From a virus, in IMG/VR virus record IMGVR_UViG_3300036846_000366, positions 1-46,426 of that record: a DNA stretch of 46,426 nucleotides; one strand, 5' to 3'. Position 1 is the first letter of the stretch; each line of letters starts with the position of its first letter. This document shows, one piece after another, positions 6,019 to 12,057 of the stretch. A program made the translations under genes and the position numbers. The notes below the pieces were generated by a model. The model was not told the DNA's origin. It saw nothing but the letters and a program-made list of their open reading frames with translations, and did not search any database.

Positions 6019-6061
6019 AATATTATCCCCATTCTTGAATATAAAAAGAGATGCCTCATTT

Positions 6062-6090
6062 ATTATGGGGGAACGTGCATGGAATGTCAA
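6062..6090 (-). promoter_or_regulatory. sigma70-type promoter for the 6018-4799 operon
   Basis: On the minus strand TTGACA (6090-6085) and CATAAT (6067-6062) are separated by exactly 17 bases, which is near-consensus. Transcription should start near 6055, about 40 bases before the ATG at 6018. The -35 context CCTTGACAT is shared with the promoter at 3237-3266. Confidence 0.75.
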
Positions 6091-6106
6091 GGGGTAGTAA
6101 CCCCTT
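6089..6106. promoter_or_regulatory. palindrome touching the -35 box (candidate operator)
   Basis: AAGGGGT (6089-6095) is perfectly inverted at 6100-6106 around AGTA. It overlaps the first bases of the -35 hexamer of the 6062-6090 promoter. A dimeric regulator bound there would block or assist RNA polymerase. It is purely a symmetry-based suggestion. Confidence 0.4.
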
Positions 6107-6168
6107 TCATATCAACATCTTACCTTAAGGGTTCAGCGATCTCTTCATTTTCTCTTGGCACTAAAATT

Positions 6169-6262
6169 TAGGTAGTACGTATTTTATTTATTTTTTTTTT
6201 TTTTTTTTTAATAAAAGAAGAAAGAAGCTAAATAAGCCAAGTTTTATTCTACCTACTACCTA
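6169..6262. repeat. inverted repeat around a T20 tract
   Basis: TAGGTAGTA (6169-6177) is inverted at 6254-6262. Between them lie an uninterrupted run of 20 T (6191-6210) and then a purine-rich stretch (AATAAAAGAAGAAAGAAG). Homopolymers this long are not seen elsewhere in the window. The rest of 6107-6168 shows nothing I can name. Confidence 0.5.
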
Positions 6263-6281
6263 TTTATAGGAGGATGTAAAA

Positions 6282-6356
6282 ATGAAGACTTCTTTGAACC
6301 TATGGGATAAACCATTGATTCGAGAGGGTTTATTCCCTATTGAGAGAGAGGCATAA
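6282..6356 (+). CDS. possible 24-residue peptide on the opposite strand
   Basis: ATG at 6282 follows ATAGGAGGATGTAAAA, a strong Shine-Dalgarno with 8-base spacing. It opens a 24-codon frame (MKTSLNLWDKPLIREGLF, then PIEREA) ending in TAA at 6356. It is the only plus-strand coding candidate in the left arm. The hairpin at 6372-6427 follows closely and carries TTTATTTA in its right arm. It could be a small peptide gene or a leader peptide. No clear plus-strand promoter is visible. Confidence 0.35.
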   Translation: MKTSLNLWDKPLIREGLFPIEREA

Positions 6357-6371
6357 GATATTCTAATACAA

Positions 6372-6427
6372 TAAATAAAGCCTTGCTTCGCATCCCTTAT
6401 TAGGAATACGCTACAAGGCTTTATTTA
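6372..6427 (-). terminator. terminator, probably bidirectional
   Basis: TAAATAAAGCCTTG (6372-6385) is perfectly inverted at 6414-6427 (14 bp). The 28-base interior folds further (ATCCCT with AGGAAT). Both strands end in CTTTATTTA, and on the minus strand the stem continues into TTGTATT. It lies 6 bases after the stop of gene 6651-6433 and ends that transcript. Confidence 0.75.
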
Positions 6428-6432
6428 GGGTA

Positions 6433-6651
6433 TTAGTTTCTACGAATCAGAGTAAAGGCGTATTGGTTCTTTTCCTCTTTATTGACTATATCCAAAACTG
6501 GGATATTCTCGCTGATTCTGTAATCGCCAAAGGTTCGCAGTACAAACGTGCGAGCTTCGATATAAGTATCTGCATTAGATATTAGGACGTTTGCTTTTAG
6601 CATTATCTGGTGATAATCCACGATAATTGCTTCTACATACGCGTTTATCAT
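6433..6651 (-). CDS. hypothetical small protein
   Basis: The product is 72 residues of mixed alpha/beta (MINAYVEAIIVDYHQIMLKA, then AFTLIRRN at the end). No domain is recognised. An AGGAG lies about 9 bases before the ATG. A strong terminator precedes it (6703-6732, minus sense) and another follows it, so it appears to be its own transcription unit, though no convincing promoter is visible in the 50 bases upstream. Confidence 0.5.
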   Translation of the reverse strand: MINAYVEAIIVDYHQIMLKANVLISNADTYIEARTFVLRTFGDYRISENIPVLDIVNKEEKNQYAFTLIRRN

Positions 6652-6702
6652 TTTTCTATTCTCCTGAGTGAGAGGTTGGGAATCTTTATTACAGAAAACA
6701 AA

Positions 6703-6732
6703 AGGATACAGGGAATTTCTCCCCTGTATCCT
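6703..6732 (-). terminator. rho-independent terminator
   Basis: AGGATACAGGG (6703-6713) is perfectly inverted at 6722-6732 (11 bp, 8-base loop). On the minus strand it is followed by TTTGTTTTC. It lies just after the stop of gene 7269-6739. Confidence 0.8.
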
Positions 6733-6738
6733 CTGTGC

Positions 6739-7269
6739 TTACTTGCTGGCTTGTGTTGCTGGCTTTTTCGTATCCGCGTATAGCTCTTTCACGAATGCAG
6801 CGGATTCTGCAAGCATGGATTCGGTTGGTTTAGCTGGTATGTCTACCTCAGCAAGCTTCGCCGCAGGATTCTGTTTCGGCGGAAGTACTGCGAGCTTGCA
6901 TCCAAGGTCAGTCATCGCCTTCCAACCAGAAGCGGGTACATACTTGTGCATGTACTCCGTTTCCGTGCCTTCTACGACCTTATTGGTACGGGAACATACC
7001 TTCGTGTGATTCTTCCATTCAGTCTCAAACGGAGTGTAGAAGGTCGTTTTCGCCTTGGTTGCCAAAGCTTTGCGAATCTCCTGTACTACCTCCGTAGAGG
7101 ATACTGGCTTACGATCGGTGGACATCGAACGCGCTATTGCACGAATCGCGCTAAGCTCCTCAGCCGTCCATTCAATAGCAGGTACAGGTTCTAGTACCGA
7201 ACCGTTAGCTGTTACCGTCACGGGTTGACCAGCTACGCCAACCCCTTTGAGCGTGTCATTGTTAGCCAT
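6739..7269 (-). CDS. hypothetical protein, higher GC than neighbours
   Basis: The product is 176 residues. The disordered N-terminus has VGVAGQPVTVTANGSV. A helical segment follows (EWTAEELSAIRAIARSMSTD), then a middle region with two widely spaced Cys (VCSRTN, LGCKLAV) and an Ala/Lys-rich C-terminus. No family is recognised. Sampled 60-base stretches are 48-57 percent GC, above the flanking genes, and codon choice differs accordingly. This hints at separate origin or strong expression. It has its own long leader with an inverted repeat (7285-7345) and its own terminator. Confidence 0.6.
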   Translation of the reverse strand: MANNDTLKGVGVAGQPVTVTANGSVLEPVPAIEWTAEELSAIRAIARSMSTDRKPVSSTEVVQEIRKALATKAKTTFYTPFETEWKNHTKVCSRTNKVVEGTETEYMHKYVPASGWKAMTDLGCKLAVLPPKQNPAAKLAEVDIPAKPTESMLAESAAFVKELYADTKKPATQASK

Positions 7270-7284
7270 TTGATTACTCTCCTA

Positions 7285-7345
7285 TGTACTGCTTTCCGTG
7301 TCCTCTGTAGTGCCTGGACTAATAGAGGACATGCAAAGCAGTACA
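7285..7345 (-). repeat. 22-bp inverted repeat in the leader of gene 7269-6739
   Basis: TGTACTGCTTTCCGTGTCCT and two further bases (7285-7306) are inverted at 7324-7345 with two mismatches and a 17-base loop. The element lies directly before the AGGAG of gene 7269-6739, so the transcript would carry a long hairpin just upstream of its ribosome site. A weak promoter (TTGAAA, 17 bases, TACTAG) lies just upstream in minus sense. I give that little weight. Confidence 0.55.
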
Positions 7346-7415
7346 CAAGTTAGCTAGTAAGCAGTTGCGATTCAGTTTTCAAATACTACCGGGGTCGTTA
7401 TGGGCGTAGCTGCCA

Positions 7416-7466
7416 GTCACGCGCAGACACGTAGCGCCTAAGCGTACGAACGTCTGCTCGCGTGAC
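7416..7466. repeat. GC-rich long hairpin
   Basis: GTCACGCGCAGAC (7416-7428) pairs with GTCTGCTCGCGTGAC (7452-7466) with one bulged base. The interior can pair again (CGTAGCGC with GCGTACG). It is markedly GC-rich for this AT-rich genome. It could be a structured RNA element or a protein-binding site. No U-tract follows on either strand. Confidence 0.45.
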
Positions 7467-7510
7467 CCGAACTCCCGGCCAGTGAGGTTGGGTCTATCGA
7501 CCCGCTGTCA

Positions 7511-7529
7511 CCATGTACAGAGTACATGG
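7511..7529. repeat. 8-bp hairpin with triloop
   Basis: CCATGTAC (7511-7518) is inverted at 7522-7529 with a 3-base loop. It is near-perfect symmetry around AGA in the control region. Confidence 0.4.
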
Positions 7530-7677
7530 GTTATCGTTTCAATACAGAATACGGCGATTATCGCACGGGTTATTTACGACCTACAAGTATGCTTGTATAT
7601 ACAGGCTAAGTTACTGATTACAAAGGGCTTACTACTGACTTCCAATAGAGAAACACCTAATTTACCTATTGGTCGTG

Positions 7678-7720
7678 CCCCTATTGAAACTCGATTCCTC
7701 TTATGGAACTTCAATAGGGG
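7678..7720. repeat. 11-bp perfect inverted repeat with inner stem
   Basis: CCCCTATTGAA (7678-7688) is perfectly inverted at 7710-7720. The loop contains TTCC and GGAA, which can pair. Just upstream CCAATAG (7642-7648) pairs with CTATTGG (7666-7672). The core CAATAG therefore occurs four times in alternating orientation, which allows mutually exclusive folds or multiple protein sites. Confidence 0.5.
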
Positions 7721-7922
7721 AATCCAATACGTAAACAGTTTCAATCCAGACACATTCACTAATGAAAGTAAAAGCTGGTTTTCATAGGCGAAAGTGCTAT
7801 CTCCTGTCGAATCAGTCACTTAGCGAGAGGCCGACCCTCCGGGTCAAAAAACCCTCCGAGTAACTCATCGGGGAGTATGACTAAAAATAAATTTTTACTA
7901 AAATCGTGCTTCGCCCCTAAAT

Positions 7923-7953
7923 TAAGTAATAAAACCAAATAAGTAATAAAACC
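7923..7953. repeat. 14-bp direct repeat, two copies
   Basis: TAAGTAATAAAACC occurs at 7923-7936 and 7940-7953 (17-bp period, three-base spacer) within an AT-rich patch that begins near 7880. Two spaced direct repeats beside AT-rich DNA are iteron-like, but two copies are few. Confidence 0.45.
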
Positions 7954-8063
7954 TCCCCTATGTAGGAATGACTTGCTCGATCCGCCCCGGAAGTAGGCCG
8001 CAGGATTTATTTTTTGCGCCTCGCAAGTAGCTGATTTCAAAGTACTTCCCGGCCTGAAGGGAC

Positions 8064-8092
8064 TTGACAGCTTCGCCTTGCTTCGCTATGGT
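8064..8092 (+). promoter_or_regulatory. sigma70-like promoter of the late (rightward) operon
   Basis: TTGACA (8064-8069) and TATGGT (8087-8092) are separated by 17 bases, six of six and four of six matches. Transcription should begin near 8099, leaving a leader of about 120 bases before the first ATG at 8219. The leader can fold at GGGCTG-TGTTCT-CAGCTC. This is the only good rightward promoter seen ahead of the structural genes. Confidence 0.65.
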
Positions 8093-8218
8093 GAAACCAA
8101 AGGGCTGTGTTCTCAGCTCTCCCCACGATATTATATGGCGTCCAATATTATGAAATTGCTCCTAGCACATCAGGAGAAGTACTATAGCAAGGCTCCAAAG
8201 GAGCTTGAAGGAGATAGT

Positions 8219-8425
8219 ATGGCTGTCGATAAATACAAGAAGGCAGTTCCTAAGTATCCTAAGGAAGAGCTAGAATTAGATAATTTAGATCTTGACTTAG
8301 GGGCTTTGCGAGAAGAAGGTGGGGAACATTCGCTAGAGGCTTCTAATGAAGAAACTTCTAAGAGCTTAATAGAGGAATCGCCTTTATTAAGAAGGATTAC
8401 TTTGGGTAATAATAAAATTAATTGA
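8219..8425 (+). CDS. hypothetical acidic protein, first gene of the late operon
   Basis: I choose ATG 8219 because it follows CTTGAAGGAGATAGT, a strong ribosome site. The open frame upstream would overlap the promoter. The product is 68 residues: a basic start (MAVDKYKKAVPKYPKEE), an acidic leucine-rich middle (LELDNLDLDLGALREEGG) and a Ser/Glu-rich region. It is probably largely disordered. No function is recognised. Its position ahead of the terminase suggests a packaging-related or regulatory role, which is inference. Confidence 0.5.
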   Translation: MAVDKYKKAVPKYPKEELELDNLDLDLGALREEGGEHSLEASNEETSKSLIEESPLLRRITLGNNKIN

Positions 8426-8445
8426 GAATTAAGAAGGAAGCCATA

Positions 8446-8775
8446 ATGACAACTAAGCCCTCCCCTCCCTCCACGCCTCCGGCTCCGCCTGAAGTAGTTT
8501 CATCCGCTTATTCTTTGTCTAATCTAAGCCAGAGTCTCGCTGATCCTACGGTCGCGAACGGGATAGCGACTGGAGCTAATCCTGGGATCACTCCGGCCAA
8601 TTACATCCTCGCAGCCCATTACGCCTATCATCATAGGACGGGCGAGAATGTAAGATGTGCGCCAGTTTTATTAGGTATGGAAGATCCTACCAAAGATCTT
8701 GGTTATCCATCTAAGAATGATATCACTGTCCTTGGCCCTCCAGAGTGGCTGTTAGGGAATAAGCAGACCCTGTAA
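8446..8775 (+). CDS. hypothetical protein with Pro-rich N-terminus
   Basis: ATG 8446 follows AAGGAAG. The product is 109 residues. The first 15 are TTKPSPPSTPPAPPE, followed by a folded-looking part with ANYILAAHYAYHHRTGENVR and ending GPPEWLLGNKQTL. The His/Tyr-rich segment is distinctive, but no family is recognised. An alternative TTG start at 8422 overlaps the previous stop and would add eight residues. Confidence 0.5.
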   Translation: MTTKPSPPSTPPAPPEVVSSAYSLSNLSQSLADPTVANGIATGANPGITPANYILAAHYAYHHRTGENVRCAPVLLGMEDPTKDLGYPSKNDITVLGPPEWLLGNKQTL

Positions 8776-8836
8776 TAGTAAAAATTACTTTCTTTATAGC
8801 CTCGAATTTTCCCTTGGAAAGAGAGTGCTATAAGAA

Positions 8837-8892
8837 CAGCTAGGAAAAGGGATAGCTTAAAACCTCCACGGTACGCTATCCCATCCTAGTTG
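8837..8892 (+). promoter_or_regulatory. large stem-loop just upstream of the terminase small subunit gene
   Basis: GGGATAGC (8849-8856) is perfectly inverted at 8875-8882. An outer stem CAGCTAGGA (8837-8845) pairs with TCCTAGTTG (8884-8892) with one G-U. There is no U-tract. The element abuts AATAGGAGTTTTAATG, the terminase small subunit start. It may control translation or transcription of packaging genes or be part of a packaging site (pac or cos). The latter is a positional guess. Confidence 0.4.
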
Positions 8893-8911
8893 CTTCCTAA
8901 TAGGAGTTTTA

Positions 8912-9571
8912 ATGAATCCATCTCAGAGCGCGTTGCATAAAGGAAGACAGTGGAAGCGCATAATGAGGATCGAGAAAGCTGCGCTTCTTTCCTCTAAAGG
9001 AATTTTCTCGAATGAGCAAATAGCTGCCTTCATAGGGATTCATCCCCAAACACTAGTTTATTTAAAGCAGACACCTGAATTTAAATCTAGGATGATTTCC
9101 CTCCAAACTGGTATCATAGAGCAGCATGACCTATCGGTACGAAGTGATGAAGATTTTCAGGCGCAGGAATTAAAAGGAATGGTTCCTATGGCTCTCCAAA
9201 AGCTAAAGGAATTGCTTCTATCTGGAAATCAGCATGTAGCATTAAAGGCTACTCAGGATATCCTCGATAGAGAAGGTACTCATGCTAAAGTTTCGCGGAC
9301 AGCTATAGATATTAAGGATAATACGGATATTAATATTTTAGATGCCGTAGCTAAGAGTATCCAAGATGTTTTAACTAGTGCGCCCAAAAGTCTAGCTATG
9401 CAGGAGGAAGAAGATAAATTAGCAAAAGAATTAATACAATCGGCTGAAGAAATAGATTCAGAGTTTACCAAGGGTGCGACAGATAGTACATCCCAGTTGT
9501 ATATTATGGAAGAGTCTATTACAAAAGAGACTCTTGAGAATTTGGATGTAAAGAAGTTGAAGATAAATTAA
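8912..9571 (+). CDS. terS: terminase small subunit (putative)
   Basis: The product is 219 residues. Residues 17-60 look like a helix-turn-helix: RIEKAALLSSKGIFSNEQIA, then AFIGIHPQTLVYLKQTPEF, as in small terminase proteins that recognise the packaging site. The middle is helical (PMALQKLKELLLSGNQHVAL, KATQDILDREG), a pattern I know from phage small terminases. The acidic C-terminus (MQEEEDKLAKELIQSAEEID) would bind the large subunit. It has AGGAG before the start. A Pro/Gly-rich gene separates it from the large subunit. The call rests on the fold pattern plus position. Confidence 0.65.
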   Translation: MNPSQSALHKGRQWKRIMRIEKAALLSSKGIFSNEQIAAFIGIHPQTLVYLKQTPEFKSRMISLQTGIIEQHDLSVRSDEDFQAQELKGMVPMALQKLKELLLSGNQHVALKATQDILDREGTHAKVSRTAIDIKDNTDINILDAVAKSIQDVLTSAPKSLAMQEEEDKLAKELIQSAEEIDSEFTKGATDSTSQLYIMEESITKETLENLDVKKLKIN

Positions 9572-9586
9572 AAGGAGATTCATATT

Positions 9587-10159
9587 ATGATAGGCGAGTA
9601 TATTTCAGGATTTCTTATTACTAGCCCCGGTGGGCCAGATCAGGGTTTGCCAATTCCGCCGGTATATCCTAGCCACCCACTACCACCAGTAGAAGGGCCA
9701 GTAGATCCTGGTTATGGTGTACCACTGCCACCAGTAGTAGATAATGGTTTGCCAAATATTCCCGGTTATCATCCTGGTGGCGGCCCGATTCGTCCTACCT
9801 ATCCGGTTGATCCTGGTTACGGAGTTCCTATTACTCCCGGTGTATGGCCTAGCCCGCCGGTTGGTATATGGCCTCCTCCGCAGCCAGTATTCCCCGCGCA
9901 TCCTATTTACCCCGGTGGTGGCCCTGACAATACTTTGCCAGTACCTCCCGGTTCCCCTAGCCACCCGATTGTACTACCTCCCGGTTCAGTATGGCCTCCC
10001 TTGCCTCCACAGGTTCAGGGGAAGATACTGGCTTTTTGCTGGCTAGTAGGTATCGGCTACCGCTGGGTCGTTATTGATCCTAGCTTAAAGCCTGATATTG
10101 GCTTGCCGGGTTCAGGTAATAAACCATCAACTCCGCCAACGCCCCAACCCAAAAGTTAA
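9587..10159 (+). CDS. Pro/Gly-rich low-complexity protein between the terminase genes
   Basis: The product is 190 residues. Residues 14-145 are an irregular Pro/Gly array with recurring pieces: VDPGYGVP twice, PSHP twice, GGGP repeatedly, and GPDQGLP and GPDNTLP as variants. A short folded segment follows (KILAFCWLVGIGYRWVVIDP) and then another Pro-rich tail. AAGGAG precedes the ATG. I remember comparable proline-rich proteins beside terminases in other environmental phages but cannot name a family. It could be a flexible virion component or scaffold. Its composition makes open frames on the other strand and in other frames that are not genes. Confidence 0.6.
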   Translation: MIGEYISGFLITSPGGPDQGLPIPPVYPSHPLPPVEGPVDPGYGVPLPPVVDNGLPNIPGYHPGGGPIRPTYPVDPGYGVPITPGVWPSPPVGIWPPPQPVFPAHPIYPGGGPDNTLPVPPGSPSHPIVLPPGSVWPPLPPQVQGKILAFCWLVGIGYRWVVIDPSLKPDIGLPGSGNKPSTPPTPQPKS

Positions 10160-10215
10160 ACTGGGCCGAATACTAAAAAGATTAAAAAAGAGATTTAGAT
10201 AAGTAAATAAAACTT

Positions 10216-12057
10216 ATGTCTTATACTTTAGATGATATTTCGTCTATGATAGATGATGAAAACCTAGATCATCTGAGGACTGGCTCAGGTGGTCTAGGAG
10301 TTTATTATCCAAGAAGTACTACTAATTCATTTCAAGTAATTCCTCTCTCAGATAAACTAGATCAGAAGACTAAGAAAGCAGTGCATAGGATAAATGGGTT
10401 TGGGTCGCTTTATTATTTTCTTAAAGTAATTCTTAAGAAAACAAAGATGCAAACTAATCCTAATCGTGCTAAGAATCTGCATTTTCAAATGTGTCGTTCT
10501 ATAGAAAAAGATGGAATACAAGATGTGTTTGAAATACCTCGCGATCATTTTAAGTCCACAATATTTAGCGAAGGTTTACCTATGTGGAGGTCGCTCAGAT
10601 TTGGCCCGGAGGATGAGCAGCTATTTAGGGCACTAGGTGGGGCGTATGGTACGGACGAATTTATCCTCTGGATGCAAAGAGCGCATCAGCAAGATTTTAG
10701 GTGGCTTATAGTTTCGGAAGTAATTAAAAATGCCGTAAAGCTTGGGCGAAGAATATCTAGTCACTACGAGAATAATGAGATATTTAGGTATATTTATTCA
10801 GATGTATTACCAGATCCAGGTGGTACTTGGAATAATGAAAGTCTCCATCATAAAAGAAGCCCTGCCGGGACAGCACATGGAGAAGGTACTTATGACTTCA
10901 TCGGCGTAGGAGGTGCTCTTCAATCTAGGCACTATGATGGTATGGTGCAGGATGACTTAGTAGGAAAAGAAGCTATTGAATCTGAGATAGAAATGGATAA
11001 GACGATAGAGTATCATAAGCTTCTCGTAGGAGCTTTCGACGCGATAGCAGATGGTTCAGGACGGGAGAATGATGAGTTAGTAGTAGGGAACAGGTGGGCG
11101 TGGAATGATCTCAACTCATGGATTAGAGCTAATGAGACATACTTTTCATTCACTACTCACTCAGCTCTTGGAGGATGCTGTAAGCTCCATCCTTACGGGA
11201 CTCCTATTTACCCGGAAGCTTTTAGTTACGAAAAACTGGACAAGTGGAAAAAAAGGCTTGGTACTTATCATTTTTCTTGCCAGTTCCTTAATATGCCTAT
11301 TAATCCTGCGGAGCTTAAGTTAGATAAAAAAGATCTTCGCTATTTTGAATTCGTAACATGCGCGGAGGATTCGGAAAATTTAGTTATTACCCATAAGAAA
11401 AAGCGGATCGCGATAAGACATCATGTGCATGAGGGAGATATCATAAAAGATGTAATGCCTCGTACTCTTCGTCGCTATATGATCGTAGACCCAAATCATG
11501 CTGAGAACAAGGGCCGATGCAGACATGCTATTACGGTAACTGGAGTGATGGATGACCCGCGAAGAATTTATTTATTAGATGTATGGGCTAAGGCTTGTTC
11601 TATAGAAATTTTTATAAATGCTTTATTTATCATGGCGAAGCAGTGGAAGATAAATGAAGTTTATTTAGAAACTATCGCGGCCCAAAGATATCTTAAGTAT
11701 CATTTAGAATATCGCCAATCTATTACTGATCCTGCTTCTGATGATGCTTATATTAAGAATATTACTTTTAAAGAATTAGTTACTCCGAGAACAGCTAATG
11801 CGAAGCAGCTTCGTATAGAATCCTTAATTCCTATTATTGAAAGGCATGAGCTGTGGGTTAATTCTTATGGACAGTCAGAATTTATGGAAGAAGTAGAAAG
11901 CTATCCAAATGGAAAGTTACGGGATGTTTTAGATACAATAGGCTATGGCCCCCAAGTTTGGGATTTCCAAGAGACTGATGAGGATATAGAAGAGTTCCTT
12001 AACAAAGGTCTTCTAAGCTGGAAAAGGAATAATAAACAGGAAGTCGAGGCTTATTAA
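10216..12057 (+). CDS. terL: terminase large subunit
   Basis: The product is 613 residues, usual for the family, and drives DNA into the head. The N-terminal ATPase has a Walker A-like EIPRDHFKST (residues about 106-115) and a Walker B at YDGMVQDDLV (about 240-249). The C-terminal nuclease shows RRYMIVDPNHAENKG with a catalytic Asp near residue 425, then ITVTGVMDDPRRIYLLDVWA and NEVYLETIAAQRYLKYHL. No clear Shine-Dalgarno precedes ATG 10216, unlike most neighbours. The stop is directly followed by the portal ATG. Confidence 0.88.
   Translation: MSYTLDDISSMIDDENLDHLRTGSGGLGVYYPRSTTNSFQVIPLSDKLDQKTKKAVHRINGFGSLYYFLKVILKKTKMQTNPNRAKNLHFQMCRSIEKDGIQDVFEIPRDHFKSTIFSEGLPMWRSLRFGPEDEQLFRALGGAYGTDEFILWMQRAHQQDFRWLIVSEVIKNAVKLGRRISSHYENNEIFRYIYSDVLPDPGGTWNNESLHHKRSPAGTAHGEGTYDFIGVGGALQSRHYDGMVQDDLVGKEAIESEIEMDKTIEYHKLLVGAFDAIADGSGRENDELVVGNRWAWNDLNSWIRANETYFSFTTHSALGGCCKLHPYGTPIYPEAFSYEKLDKWKKRLGTYHFSCQFLNMPINPAELKLDKKDLRYFEFVTCAEDSENLVITHKKKRIAIRHHVHEGDIIKDVMPRTLRRYMIVDPNHAENKGRCRHAITVTGVMDDPRRIYLLDVWAKACSIEIFINALFIMAKQWKINEVYLETIAAQRYLKYHLEYRQSITDPASDDAYIKNITFKELVTPRTANAKQLRIESLIPIIERHELWVNSYGQSEFMEEVESYPNGKLRDVLDTIGYGPQVWDFQETDEDIEEFLNKGLLSWKRNNKQEVEAY

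Larger units (their letters stand above)
7270..8218. other. divergent intergenic control region without a convincing gene
   Basis: This 950-bp stretch separates the leftward and rightward transcription units. It contains the 7285-7345, 7416-7466, 7511-7529 and 7678-7720 inverted repeats, a GGGTC-TATC-GACCC hairpin (about 7490-7504), a CCGGAAGTA/TACTTCCCGG pair (7987-7995 with 8043-8052), a 14-bp direct repeat (7923-7953) in an AT-rich patch, and a rightward promoter (8064-8092). Open frames inside it lack ribosome sites and good starts. It is a candidate for regulatory leaders and possibly a replication origin. Confidence 0.55.

Noticed and set aside
6019-6090. Longer version of the 6018-5434 gene starting at 6090
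   Set aside because: Its TTG start codon is the -35 box of a near-consensus promoter and has no ribosome site.
7482-8040. Open frames in the control region (plus 7482-7787, minus 7819-7574, minus 8040-7816)
   Set aside because: They lack ribosome sites, mostly begin at GTG or TTG, run through strong hairpins and have no recognisable protein pattern.
9680-10046. Long antisense and alternate-frame ORFs within the Pro/Gly-rich gene
   Set aside because: They are a by-product of the biased CC/GG-rich codon composition of 9587-10159.
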